A DNA stretch of 64,000 nt from Ancylobacter radicis. Lineage in GTDB: Bacteria > Pseudomonadota > Alphaproteobacteria > Rhizobiales > Xanthobacteraceae. Within the stretch, counting starts at the first letter, position 1. The number at the start of each line of letters is the position of its first letter. Under the pieces are notes generated by a model. That model was not told the origin of the DNA. It worked only from the letters and a program-made list of their open reading frames with translations, and made no database searches. The stretch is from contig NZ_JAHCQH010000015.1 of assembly GCF_018449475.1 (NCBI RefSeq), positions 1,009,211 to 1,073,210 on the forward strand. Reading direction: 5' to 3'. The position numbers and the translations under genes were made by a program. Below are positions 8,966 to 17,630 of the stretch, piece after piece.

Positions 8966-9985
8966 TTACGCCGCCGTTTCCACCTCGACCCGGTCGCGCC
9001 CGCCCGACTTGGCGCGGAACAGCGCGAGGTCGGCGGCCTTGATGAGGTCGTCCGGCACGACGCCTTCCTTCGGCACCATCGAGGCGACGCCCATGCTGAT
9101 GGTGACGTGACCGCCCTCGCGGGGGATGTCCATCGCCCGCACGCGCCGCATGATCTGGTCGGCGACGGTGCGCGCGCCGGAAAGCTCGGTGTCGAGCAGC
9201 ACCACGACGAATTCCTCGCCGCCGAACCGCGCCGCCAGATCGCCGGAGCGGTTGACCCCGTCCTGGATCGCGTCCGCCACCTTGCGCAGCACCTCGTCGC
9301 CGGCGAGATGGCCGTGGCTGTCATTGTACAGCTTGAAATTGTCGACATCGATCATCAGCAGCGCCAGCGGCGTGCTGTTGCGCAGGGCGCGCCGCCATTC
9401 GGCGAGCATGTACTCGTCGAAATAGCGGCGATTGCCGAGGCCGGTGAGGCCGTCGATGCGGGTCAGCCGCTCCAGCTCCAGATTGGCCTGCATGAGCTGG
9501 CGCTGGCTCTCGCGCAGCGCCGCATAGGCCGCGTCGCGCTGCACATGGTCGAGATAGGCGCGGGTGTGATAGCGGATGCGGGCGATCAGCTCGATCCGGT
9601 CCGGCAGCTTGACGAGATAGTCGTTGGCGCCGGCCTTGAAGGCGGCGCTCTTGACCGCCGGCTCGTCCTTGGCGGAGAGCACGATCACCGGCACCGAATG
9701 GGTGGAAGGCCGGTCGCGGTACTGGCGCACGAGGTCGAGCCCGTCCATGCCGGGCATCACCAGATCCTGCAGGATCACCGTCGGCTTCAGCTCCTCGGCG
9801 ATGCGGATGGCGTCCAGCGGATCGGTGCAATAGTGGAAATCGAGATCCGTCTCGCCCGCCAGCGCCCGCCGGACCGCCTCGCAGATCAGAACCTGGTCGT
9901 CGACCAGCAGGACCATCGAGAGATATTTCTCCCCCGCCAGTGCCTGATGGGCCGCGTGGGGGTCGAGATCGGTCTTGCGCATCAT
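8966..9985 (-). CDS. wspR: WspR-type response regulator diguanylate cyclase
   Basis: Output protein of the Wsp system, 339 residues. A receiver domain comes first, with the acidic pair VDD at 28-30, phospho-acceptor Asp74 (ILQDLVMP) and a conserved Lys near 126. A helical linker (about 145-175) and a GGDEF domain follow. The active site is GGEEF at 255-259, a functional variant, and the product-inhibition I-site RxxD is present (RSGD, 246-249). It should make c-di-GMP when phosphorylated by the CheA homologue. Its ATG overlaps the wspF stop by 4 nt. A second ATG three bases later could also be used. Confidence 0.9.
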   Translation of the reverse strand: MMRKTDLDPHAAHQALAGEKYLSMVLLVDDQVLICEAVRRALAGETDLDFHYCTDPLDAIRIAEELKPTVILQDLVMPGMDGLDLVRQYRDRPSTHSVPVIVLSAKDEPAVKSAAFKAGANDYLVKLPDRIELIARIRYHTRAYLDHVQRDAAYAALRESQRQLMQANLELERLTRIDGLTGLGNRRYFDEYMLAEWRRALRNSTPLALLMIDVDNFKLYNDSHGHLAGDEVLRKVADAIQDGVNRSGDLAARFGGEEFVVVLLDTELSGARTVADQIMRRVRAMDIPREGGHVTISMGVASMVPKEGVVPDDLIKAADLALFRAKSGGRDRVEVETAA

Positions 9986-11010
9986 GATTGAGCCTCGTGG
10001 GATGAACAGCCGAAAACGTCGGCGAGGCGGCCGGCTATGTGGTCGAGGGGCAGGATGTCGACGGCAGCCGACAGGGCGGCGGCGGCTTTCGGCATGCCGT
10101 AGACGGCGGAACTTTTCTGGTCCTGGGCGATGGTGAGATGGCCCGCCTGGCGCAGCGCCAGCAGCCCCTGCGCGCCGTCGCGGCCCATGCCGGTGAGCAG
10201 CACGCCCACCAGTTCGCCGCGCCAGAAGCGGGCCGCGCTGTGGAAGAACACGTCCACCGAGGGGCGGTAGGGGTAGTCGCGCGGCGCGGCGGTATAGGCG
10301 AGTTCGCCGGAAGCGCCGAGCACCAGATGATCGCCCGACGCGGCGATCAGCATCGTGCCCGCCTCGGGCCGGTCGCCCTCCGCCGCCGCGCGCACCGGCA
10401 GCCGCGCCTGCTGGCCCAGCCAGTTGGCGAGGCCCGGCACGAATTTCGGATCGACATGCTGCACCAGCACGAGGGCCGCCGGGAAATCCGCCGGCAGGCG
10501 GGTGAGGATGGCGGCGACTGCCGCCGGGCCGCCGGCGGAGGCGCCGATGGCGACGAGCCGGCGCGCGTTGCCCGCCGCCGGGGCGGGGGGCGGGCTCGCC
10601 CGGCCGGTTCGCCCGTCGCCGACCAGCTTGCCGATGATGGCGATCTTGGCCAGCAGTGTCGCCGCGGGCGCGGCCGAGACATCGGTGCCGACGGTTGGAA
10701 TGTCGACCGCGTCGAGCGCGCCATGGCCCATCGCCTCGTAGACGCCGGAGACATTGGCGTCGATGCTGGCGGTGACCAGCAGGATCGGGCAGGGCGTCGC
10801 GGCCATGATGCGCCGGGTCGCCTCCACCCCGTCCATCTGCGGCATGGTGATGTCCATCAGCACGAGGTCGGGCAGGTCGCGGGCGCAGGACGCCACCGCC
10901 TCGCGCCCGTCGCCGGCGATCCACGCGACCTGATGCTCCGGCGCGGCGACGATGATGCGTCGCAGCAGCTCGGCCGCCATCGGCAGATCGTTGACGATAC
11001 CGATCCTCAT
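9982..11010 (-). CDS. wspF: WspF-type chemotaxis protein methylesterase (CheB)
   Basis: Adaptation enzyme of 342 residues. The N-terminal receiver has phospho-acceptor Asp53 (LVLMDITMP). The C-terminal CheB methylesterase/glutamine deamidase domain carries the catalytic triad Ser159 (GASAGG), His185 (VQHVDP) and Asp278 (GMGRDG). It removes methyl groups from the WspA receptor and so lowers signalling. In Pseudomonas, loss of WspF locks the system on. It lies 21 bp after the CheA gene and overlaps wspR by 4 nt. Confidence 0.92.
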   Translation of the reverse strand: MRIGIVNDLPMAAELLRRIIVAAPEHQVAWIAGDGREAVASCARDLPDLVLMDITMPQMDGVEATRRIMAATPCPILLVTASIDANVSGVYEAMGHGALDAVDIPTVGTDVSAAPAATLLAKIAIIGKLVGDGRTGRASPPPAPAAGNARRLVAIGASAGGPAAVAAILTRLPADFPAALVLVQHVDPKFVPGLANWLGQQARLPVRAAAEGDRPEAGTMLIAASGDHLVLGASGELAYTAAPRDYPYRPSVDVFFHSAARFWRGELVGVLLTGMGRDGAQGLLALRQAGHLTIAQDQKSSAVYGMPKAAAALSAAVDILPLDHIAGRLADVFGCSSHEAQS

Positions 11011-11031
11011 TGCCTCTTCCTCGTTCCCGTC

Positions 11032-13320
11032 CTAGCCAGCGGCCGGGCCGATCAGGTCGGTGACCGCCTGAATCAGCGTCTCGTCGTGGAAGCTGCCCTT
11101 GGTCAGATAGTAATCCGCTCCGGCATCGAGGCCACGCCTGCGATCCTCCTCGCGGTCCTTGTAGGAGACGATCATCACCGGCAGGGCGCGCAGGCGCGCG
11201 TCGCGGCGCATCAGCGTCACCAGCTCGATGCCGTCCATGCGGGGCATGTCGACATCGGTCACCATAAGGTCATAGGCCTCCGAGCGCACGGCATTCCAGC
11301 CATCCATGCCGTCCACCGCCACCCCGACCTCGTAGCCGTGATGTTCCAGCAGCTTGCGCTCCAGCTCCCGCACGGTCAGCGAGTCATCGACCACCAGAAC
11401 GCGCTTGCGCCGGTTCGCCGGGGCGCTGGCGCGCGGCCCCTGAGGCCCGCGCAGGGCGCCGGCCGAGGCCAGCTTGTCGGCCGAGCGCAGCAGGTCGTCC
11501 ATGTCGACGATCAGCACCGGGGCGCCGTCCTCCATCAGCGCGGCGGCGCTGATGTCCTTGATCTTGCCGAGCCGCGGGTCGAGCGGGCGCACCACCAGCT
11601 CGCGCTCGCCGAGGAAATCGTCGACCACCAGCCCATAGCTGCCGGTGCCGGCGCCGATCACCACCAGGCACAGCTCGTCGCCCTGCGCCCGCGCCTCGCC
11701 CTGGCCGAGAAGTTCATGGGCGGTCACGAGACCGAGGCGCTGATCGCCGAACCCGACATGCGGGCGCCCCTCCAGCGTCTCCACCTGGGCGCGCGGCAGC
11801 TTGAGGGTCCGGGCGATGCCGGCGAGCGGCAGCGCATAGGGCTCGCCGCCGATCTCCACCAGCAGGGTGCGGATCACCGACAGGGTCAGCGGCAGTTCCA
11901 GCAGGAAACTGGTGCCCTCACCGGGCCGGGCGGCGACGCGCACCGTGCCGCGCACCTGGCGCACCATGCTCTGCACCGCGTCGAGGCCGACGCCGCGTCC
12001 CGAAACGTCGCTCACCGTCTCCTTCATCGAGAAGCCCGGCAGGAACAGGAATTCCAGCAGTTCCGCCTCGCTCAGCGCGGCGGCGCCCGCTTCGTCGATC
12101 AGCCGGCGGGCGACGACGGCGCGGCGCAATTCGGGCAGGTCGATGCCGCCGCCATCATCGGCGACGATGATCTGCAGCAGCCCGGCATGGTGGCGGGCCT
12201 CCAGCCGGATCACGCCTTCTTCCGGCTTGCCGGCGGCGCGGCGGCGCTCGGGCGTCTCCAGCCCGTGGTCGATGGCGTTGCGCAGCAAATGGCCGAGCGG
12301 CGCGTCGAGCTGGTCGAGAATGTCGCGGTCGATGCCGGTCGAGCCGCCGACGATGTCCAGCCGCGCGCTCTTGCCGAGCGCATGGGCGAGATCGCGCACG
12401 CGGCGGGCATAGGCGCGCACCCCGTCCTCGAAGGGGCGCATCCGGCTCGCCAGCGTCTCGCCATAGAGCCGGTTGGCGAGGTCGGTACTGCGGCGGTCGA
12501 GCGCGTCGAGTTCGGCCAGACGTTCCTCAAGCTGATGGCGGCCCTGTTCCAGCGTGCCGCGCGCCAAGGCCAGCGCCTGCGCGGTCGGGCCGTCTTCGGT
12601 GCCCGGCGGCAGGCTGGCGCGCACCGCGTCGAGCGCCTTGGCGAGGGCGCCGTGCTGGCGGCGCAGCCGCGTCAGGCTGTCGGCGAAGGGGCGCAGCCGG
12701 CGGGCCTCGATCAGCGATTCGCCGGCAAGGCCGAGCAGCCGGGTCATGCTCTGCGCGGTGATGCGGATCATCCGCTCGCCGCCGCCCGTCTCGCCGGCCG
12801 GCAGATCGCGGCCGAACGCCTCGCTGGCCTGGGACGCGGACACGGCGGAGGCGACGGTGGAAACCGGGGCCGAGGGCGGCGCGCCCGCCTCGGCCAACTC
12901 CGCCGTCTCGCCCGCCGTCCCGCCTGCCTCGGCGGCGGCGAGGGCGGCGAGAAAACCGTCGATCTGCGCCGTGACGGCCGCGCCGTCGGCCTCCGTCGCC
13001 GGGTCGGCGATCAGCGCCAGCAGGTCCACCCCGCCCAGCAGCGCGTCGATATGGCCGCGCGTGAGACGCAGCGTGCCATGCTGCGCGGCGACGAGGATTT
13101 CCTCCATCGCATGGGCGACGCGCACCGCCGGCATCAGCTCGATGATGCGGGCCGAGCCTTTCAGCGAATGCGCCGCGCGCATCGCCGCTTCCAGATGGGT
13201 GGCGGAGGTCGGGTCGCGTTCCAGCGCCAGCAGCCCGCCGGTGAGCGCCTGCGACTGCGTCTCCAGCTCGGCCCGGAACAGGTCGAGCATGGAAAACTGG
13301 CTGAGATCGGGCGTGCTCAT
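11032..13320 (-). CDS. wspE: WspE-type hybrid chemotaxis histidine kinase (CheA-REC)
   Basis: Central kinase of the cluster, 762 residues. An Hpt domain comes first with the phosphorylated His51 (AAHSLKGSAR). Dimerisation and ATP-binding domains follow (N-box NAIDHGLE; G-box DDGGGIDL and GRGVGLDAV). Then come a CheW-like coupling domain and a C-terminal receiver (VLVVDDS...VTDVDMPRMDG...). The fused receiver is the mark of WspE. The start at 13320 is supported by the 4-nt overlap with the CheW gene stop. It phosphorylates the WspF and WspR receivers. Confidence 0.93.
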   Translation of the reverse strand: MSTPDLSQFSMLDLFRAELETQSQALTGGLLALERDPTSATHLEAAMRAAHSLKGSARIIELMPAVRVAHAMEEILVAAQHGTLRLTRGHIDALLGGVDLLALIADPATEADGAAVTAQIDGFLAALAAAEAGGTAGETAELAEAGAPPSAPVSTVASAVSASQASEAFGRDLPAGETGGGERMIRITAQSMTRLLGLAGESLIEARRLRPFADSLTRLRRQHGALAKALDAVRASLPPGTEDGPTAQALALARGTLEQGRHQLEERLAELDALDRRSTDLANRLYGETLASRMRPFEDGVRAYARRVRDLAHALGKSARLDIVGGSTGIDRDILDQLDAPLGHLLRNAIDHGLETPERRRAAGKPEEGVIRLEARHHAGLLQIIVADDGGGIDLPELRRAVVARRLIDEAGAAALSEAELLEFLFLPGFSMKETVSDVSGRGVGLDAVQSMVRQVRGTVRVAARPGEGTSFLLELPLTLSVIRTLLVEIGGEPYALPLAGIARTLKLPRAQVETLEGRPHVGFGDQRLGLVTAHELLGQGEARAQGDELCLVVIGAGTGSYGLVVDDFLGERELVVRPLDPRLGKIKDISAAALMEDGAPVLIVDMDDLLRSADKLASAGALRGPQGPRASAPANRRKRVLVVDDSLTVRELERKLLEHHGYEVGVAVDGMDGWNAVRSEAYDLMVTDVDMPRMDGIELVTLMRRDARLRALPVMIVSYKDREEDRRRGLDAGADYYLTKGSFHDETLIQAVTDLIGPAAG

Positions 13321-13931
13321 GCCAGACTCCGATCGACCGCGTCGAGCAGCCCGGCCCCGTCCAGCCGGCCGACCGCGCGGCCATCCCAGTCGAGCACGGC
13401 CGAGGCGAAGCGGGCGGCGTTCTTGTCGACGGTCACCGGCAGGGCGCGCAGCGCCTCCGGTCCATGGCGGTGCAGCCCGTGTACCTCGTCGGCATGGAAC
13501 GCCACGCGCCGGTCCGCCCGGCCGATGACGACGAGACGGGCAAAGGCGGTGCCCTGGCTCGCGGCCGGCTCCTGCCCCTCGATGCCCAGCAATTCGGCGA
13601 GCGCGATCTTCACCAGCAGCTCGCCGCGCACATTGACGATGCCGCGCACCAGCCGGTCGCGCCGGTGCGGCAGGCTGTGGCTGCGCCGGGGCTCGGTGAT
13701 CTCGGTCACGAGATCGGCCGGCAAAGCGAGCCATTCCCCGCCGAGGCGGAAGATCAGCACCGTGTCGGCCGGCGCATCGGCCTCGCCGGCCTGCACGCGG
13801 GCGCCGGCGAAATGGCGGGCCCATTCGGCGCGGTAGCCCGGCGGCAGCGGCCGGTCGAGCAGCCGCCCGGCGCGCGCCGAATCAGCCGTCCGGGCGCTCT
13901 CGGGACTGTTGTCGGGCGTGCGCGATGTCAT
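13317..13931 (-). CDS. wspD: WspD-type CheW coupling protein
   Basis: CheW-family scaffold of 204 residues linking the receptor to the WspE kinase. The CheW fold starts near residue 55 (DTVLIFRLGGEWLALPADLV) after a flexible, charged N-terminal stretch. A conserved core (RGIVNVRGELLVKI) follows. The Wsp cluster has two CheW proteins and this is the second in gene order. Both its start and its stop overlap the neighbouring genes by 4 nt. Confidence 0.9.
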   Translation of the reverse strand: MTSRTPDNSPESARTADSARAGRLLDRPLPPGYRAEWARHFAGARVQAGEADAPADTVLIFRLGGEWLALPADLVTEITEPRRSHSLPHRRDRLVRGIVNVRGELLVKIALAELLGIEGQEPAASQGTAFARLVVIGRADRRVAFHADEVHGLHRHGPEALRALPVTVDKNAARFASAVLDWDGRAVGRLDGAGLLDAVDRSLA

Positions 13932-15355
13932 CGCCCGTCACCGCGCTGTTCGAGCCGGGTGAGCCGTTCGCTCAGGATCCGCGCCCCGGCCGCGTCGCCC
14001 CGGCGGCGCAGCAGCAGAGCGAGATGGGCCAGCGCCTCCCGGTGGTTCGGGGCGAGATAGAGCGCCTTGCGATAGTAGCCGGCCGCCTCGGGGCTATCGC
14101 CGGCATCATGGGCGAGGCCGAGCAGATAGAACACCGGCGCCGAGGGGCCGAAGGTCTCGACATGCCGGCCCGCCGCCTGCTTCGCCTCGTCGAGCCGGCC
14201 CGCATCGGCGGCGCGCTGGATCGCGGCCAGACTTTCAGCGGCGCGGCTTTCGGCGGCCAGAGTTTCGGGGGCCATAGTTTCCGCGTCGAGATTGCCGGCG
14301 GTCGGCTCCGGGGCGCCGCCGGGCCGCGTCCCGCGCGGCGGCGGCACGGCGGCGGAGGGGGTCGCCGCGGGCGTGCGGGAACGGCTGCGCGCCTCATGGG
14401 GCGGGCGCAGCAGGCTGGGGCGCCGCGTCGCCGAGACGCCCGACGCGGGAGTGGCCAACCCTGCCAATTGAAGACCCGTCGAGGCGGGCCGGGTGGCGGC
14501 GGTCTCCGGCGCGCGGGTGAAGGCGAAGGCCATCGGGGTGCGCAGCGAGGCATAGCCATGCAGCAGCGGCAGGCCGGATTCCGCCGGCCCGACCAGCAGC
14601 AGCCCCTCCTTCGCCAGCAGCCCGTCGAGCCGCTCCAGCGCCTGCTTCTGCCTCTCGCGGTCGAAATAGATCAGCAGGTTGCGGCAGAAGATGATGTCGA
14701 AGGGCGGCTCCCCGGCCAGCGCCGCCGAATCGAACATATTGGCCGCGCGCAGCCGCACCTGCGCCCGGATCGCCGCGTGCGGGCGATAGCCGCCCTCGAC
14801 CGCCTCGAAATGCCGATCGCGAAAGCCGAGGTCGCCGCCGCGAAACGAGTTGCGCCCATAGATCGCCCGTTCCGCCTCGGCGATGTTGCGGGTGGAAACG
14901 TCGATCGCGTCGATGCTGAACTCATCCGCTTGGAAGCCCGCATCAAACAGCGCCATGGCCATCGAATAGGGTTCCTCGCCGGTCGAGCAGGGCAGGCTCA
15001 GAAGCCGCAGCCGGGCCGGCTTCAGCGCGGGCGTGGACCGCGAGAGGGTCTGGCGCGTCAGGCTCTGGCGGGCGAGGGCGTGGCGGATCATCGCGTCGAA
15101 GGCGCGCGGGTCGCGGAAGAACCAGGTCTCCGGCACGACGATGGCGTTGACCAGTTCCTGAAGCTCGCCGCCCTCGCCAAGGCAGTGCCGGTACGCGGCT
15201 TCGTCGGCGATGGCGCGCGCGGCCATGCGCTGGCGCACCGCATAGGCGAGCGCATTGGGGCCGAGCGTCTCGCAGTCGAGCCCGATTTTCTCGTGCAGCA
15301 GCTTGCCGATCTCGGCGAGACTCATCTCGGCAAAACTCATGGGGGCAGAACTCAT
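13928..15355 (-). CDS. wspC: WspC-type CheR methyltransferase with C-terminal TPR region
   Basis: Receptor methyltransferase of about 475 residues that uses S-adenosylmethionine. The CheR domain occupies the first ~270 residues, with the SAM motif LLSLPCSTGEEPYS and the later RNLLIYFD block. A low-complexity Ala/Pro/Arg linker follows. The last ~110 residues are helical repeats of tetratricopeptide type (FYLLGLAHDAGDSPEAAGYYRKAL region), as in Pseudomonas WspC. The ATG at 15355 overlaps the wspB stop by 4 nt; two further in-frame ATGs within 10 codons are alternatives. Confidence 0.9.
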   Translation of the reverse strand: MSSAPMSFAEMSLAEIGKLLHEKIGLDCETLGPNALAYAVRQRMAARAIADEAAYRHCLGEGGELQELVNAIVVPETWFFRDPRAFDAMIRHALARQSLTRQTLSRSTPALKPARLRLLSLPCSTGEEPYSMAMALFDAGFQADEFSIDAIDVSTRNIAEAERAIYGRNSFRGGDLGFRDRHFEAVEGGYRPHAAIRAQVRLRAANMFDSAALAGEPPFDIIFCRNLLIYFDRERQKQALERLDGLLAKEGLLLVGPAESGLPLLHGYASLRTPMAFAFTRAPETAATRPASTGLQLAGLATPASGVSATRRPSLLRPPHEARSRSRTPAATPSAAVPPPRGTRPGGAPEPTAGNLDAETMAPETLAAESRAAESLAAIQRAADAGRLDEAKQAAGRHVETFGPSAPVFYLLGLAHDAGDSPEAAGYYRKALYLAPNHREALAHLALLLRRRGDAAGARILSERLTRLEQRGDGR

Positions 15356-15813
15356 GCGGCCGCTCCCGGCAGGCGGAACAGGAGGGCGCGCAGCTCGTCG
15401 CTCAGCAGGGCCGGGGCCCGTATCCACTGGATGAAGCCGTCCGCGTCGGCGGCGACCGGGCCGAGATAGTCCGGCAGTCCCGCCTCGACGCCGGTGGCGA
15501 CGAAATCACCGGGCTCGCGCTTGAGGGTCTCGATCACCTGCTCGGCGCACAGCGCCAGCCGGTGCTCCCCCTCCGCGCCGGGATAGCGCACGAGGATGAT
15601 GCGCGAACTCATCACCTCGGCGACCGGGCGGCCGGTGGCGAGCAGGCCGAGGTCGATCAGTGGCACCGGCTCGCCGTGATAGCTGATCACGCCGACGATT
15701 CCGGCCGGGGCGCCCGGCAGTTCCTTGGCCTCGACCAGCGGCAGCACCTGTTCGATCTGCGCCGCGTCGAGCACGTAGCGGTCCTTGCCGATGCGAAACA
15801 TCAGGAACAGCAT
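15352..15813 (-). CDS. wspB: WspB-type CheW coupling protein
   Basis: Compact CheW domain protein of 153 residues (LFLMFRIGKDRYVLDA at the start, GVISYHGEPVPLIDL in the middle). It links the WspA receptor to WspE. It lies 14 bp after wspA and overlaps wspC by 4 nt. Together with wspD this gives the two CheW proteins expected in a Wsp system. Confidence 0.9.
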   Translation of the reverse strand: MLFLMFRIGKDRYVLDAAQIEQVLPLVEAKELPGAPAGIVGVISYHGEPVPLIDLGLLATGRPVAEVMSSRIILVRYPGAEGEHRLALCAEQVIETLKREPGDFVATGVEAGLPDYLGPVAADADGFIQWIRAPALLSDELRALLFRLPGAAA

Positions 15814-15827
15814 GATCGCCCCCGCGC

Positions 15828-17441
15828 TCAGGCCCGGAGCCTGAACCGGGAGATCGCGCTGCGCAAGCCGCCGGAGACCTGGTTCAGATCGTCGATCGCG
15901 ATGTTCGACTGGTGCAGCGATTCCACGGTCTGCTGCGCCGCCTCGCTGAGCTGGGACAGTGCGTCGCTGATCTGCTCGGCGCCGGTGGCCTGCGCCTGCA
16001 TGCCTTCATTGGCCACCTCGAAGCGCGGCACCAGGCTCTGCACCTGATGGATGATCTGCGAGAGCTGGCCGCCGACCTCCTGCACCTCGGTCATGCCGCG
16101 GCGCACTTCCTCGGAGAACTTGTCCATGCCCATCACCCCGGCCGCGACCGCCGACTGGATGTCGCGCACCATCTGCTCGATGTCATAGGTCGAGGCAGCC
16201 GTCTGGTCGGCGAGGCGGCGGATCTCGGTCGCCACCACGGCGAAGCCGCGCCCATATTGCCCGGCCTTCTCCGCCTCGATGGCCGCGTTGAGCGAGAGCA
16301 GGTTGGTCTGGTCCGCCACCTTGGTGATGGTGGTGACCATCTGGTTGATGTTGCCGGCCTTCTCGCTGAGCACGGCGAGCTTGCCGTTGATCGCGCCGGC
16401 CGCTTCCATCACATGGCGCATCGTCGCTTCCATGCGGGCGAGCCCGGCCTGCCCGCCGCCGGCCAGCGTCGCCGTCTCCTCCGCCACATGCGACACCTCG
16501 GTCATGGTGCGCACCAGCTCGTTGGAGGTGGCGGAGATTTCCTTGGCGGTGGCGCCGATCTCGGTGGTGGTGGCGGCGATCTCGCTGGCGGTCGCCTGCT
16601 GCTCCTTGGAGGTGGCGGCGATCTCGGTCAGCGAGGTGTTCACCTGGATCGAGGATTTCTGCACCTGGCCGATCAGCGTCGTCAGTTCGTCCGCCATGGT
16701 GTTGACGCCGTCGGCCAGCGTCGCGAATTCATCGCGCCGGGCCAGCGCCAGCCGCTCGCTGAAATCGCCGCCGCGCATCACCGTGACCATGCCGACCAGC
16801 CGCTCCAGCGGCACCGTCACCGCCCGGAACAGCAGAAAGCCGCTCAGCACGGACAGCGCGGCGGCGATGGCGAAGCCGATATAGAGCCCGGACTCGGCAT
16901 TGCGCACGAGCCCCACAATATGCTCGGTCGAGGCCTCCTCGGCCGCCTGATTGAGCGCCACGGCCTCGTCGAGCACCTGGTCGATGGTGGCCAGTCGGGG
17001 CATCAGATCGGTGTGGATCGCCGCGCGCAGCGCCTCGGGCGGCAGCGACAGGGCGGCCTCCTCGGCCGGCCAGAACGCGCCCGCCGCCGCGCGCAGGGCC
17101 TCGAAATTGCGCCGGTCTTCCGGGGAATCGAGCGTGGCCTCATAGGCGACCATGCCCTGCGTGATCGCGGTCCGGTTGGCCTTGAGCCGCTCAAGGGTCG
17201 CCGCGCGCAGGGTCGTGTCGCTCTCGACCGCGAAGGAGGTCAGCATTCCCTGCGCCCGCGCCCACGCCTCCCGCATCTTCAGGCTGGCGACGAGGGCCGG
17301 CACGGTGCTGGTCTCGATCGTCAGCGCCTCCTGCTCGGCCTGGCGGAACCAGCGATAGCTGGCGGCGCTCACGGCGGTCAGCACCAGCAGAACCGCGAGG
17401 AAGCTTCCCAGGATGCGTTGGCGGATCGTCAGGCTTGTCAT
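15828..17441 (-). CDS. wspA: WspA-type methyl-accepting chemotaxis receptor
   Basis: Membrane receptor of 537 residues. One membrane helix is near the N-terminus (ILGSFLAVLLVLTAVSA), followed by a periplasmic four-helix-bundle-like sensor of about 160 residues and a second helix (GLYIGFAIAAALSVLSG). Then come a HAMP domain and a long cytoplasmic signalling coiled coil whose tip reads NAAIEAEKAGQYGRGFAVVA, the WspA-type hairpin. The start at 17441 is chosen because residues upstream in the same frame are Pro/Arg-rich and not signal-like. The receptor would respond to surface contact or envelope stress by analogy with Pseudomonas WspA. Confidence 0.92.
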   Translation of the reverse strand: MTSLTIRQRILGSFLAVLLVLTAVSAASYRWFRQAEQEALTIETSTVPALVASLKMREAWARAQGMLTSFAVESDTTLRAATLERLKANRTAITQGMVAYEATLDSPEDRRNFEALRAAAGAFWPAEEAALSLPPEALRAAIHTDLMPRLATIDQVLDEAVALNQAAEEASTEHIVGLVRNAESGLYIGFAIAAALSVLSGFLLFRAVTVPLERLVGMVTVMRGGDFSERLALARRDEFATLADGVNTMADELTTLIGQVQKSSIQVNTSLTEIAATSKEQQATASEIAATTTEIGATAKEISATSNELVRTMTEVSHVAEETATLAGGGQAGLARMEATMRHVMEAAGAINGKLAVLSEKAGNINQMVTTITKVADQTNLLSLNAAIEAEKAGQYGRGFAVVATEIRRLADQTAASTYDIEQMVRDIQSAVAAGVMGMDKFSEEVRRGMTEVQEVGGQLSQIIHQVQSLVPRFEVANEGMQAQATGAEQISDALSQLSEAAQQTVESLHQSNIAIDDLNQVSGGLRSAISRFRLRA

Positions 17442-17562
17442 GGATCGGCTTCCGTGGGGGCGGGGTGGCATGGAGGAGCGCAGGCGATAGGGGCCGTGTG
17501 GTTCGGCGGACAATGCCGCGCCCCAGCCTAGCACGGCAGATGTTTCCACTCTGTTGCTGCGG

Positions 17563-17630
17563 ATCTAGAGCTTGTTCTGACGCATTTTCTTCACGCGAAC
17601 CGCAATCCACGTCGCTCGAAGATGCGCTAG
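17563..17630. repeat. RIME-like intergenic repeat element
   Basis: The stretch starts TCTAGAGCTTGTTCTGACGC and contains CTTCACGCGAACCG and TCGCTCGAAGATGCG. It resembles the RIME-type intergenic mosaic elements of rhizobia, with a partly palindromic layout bounded by CTAG. It occupies much of the gap between wspA and the hydrolase gene. Its CTAG end supplies the stop codon of the hydrolase (17627-17629). Assignment is from memory of the repeat consensus. Confidence 0.6.

Noticed and set aside
10039..13836. Plus-strand ORF of about 1265 codons inside the wsp region
   Set aside because: Antisense shadow of wspF and wspE, with the same His/Arg-rich composition. The minus-strand genes have full domain content and 4-nt overlaps.
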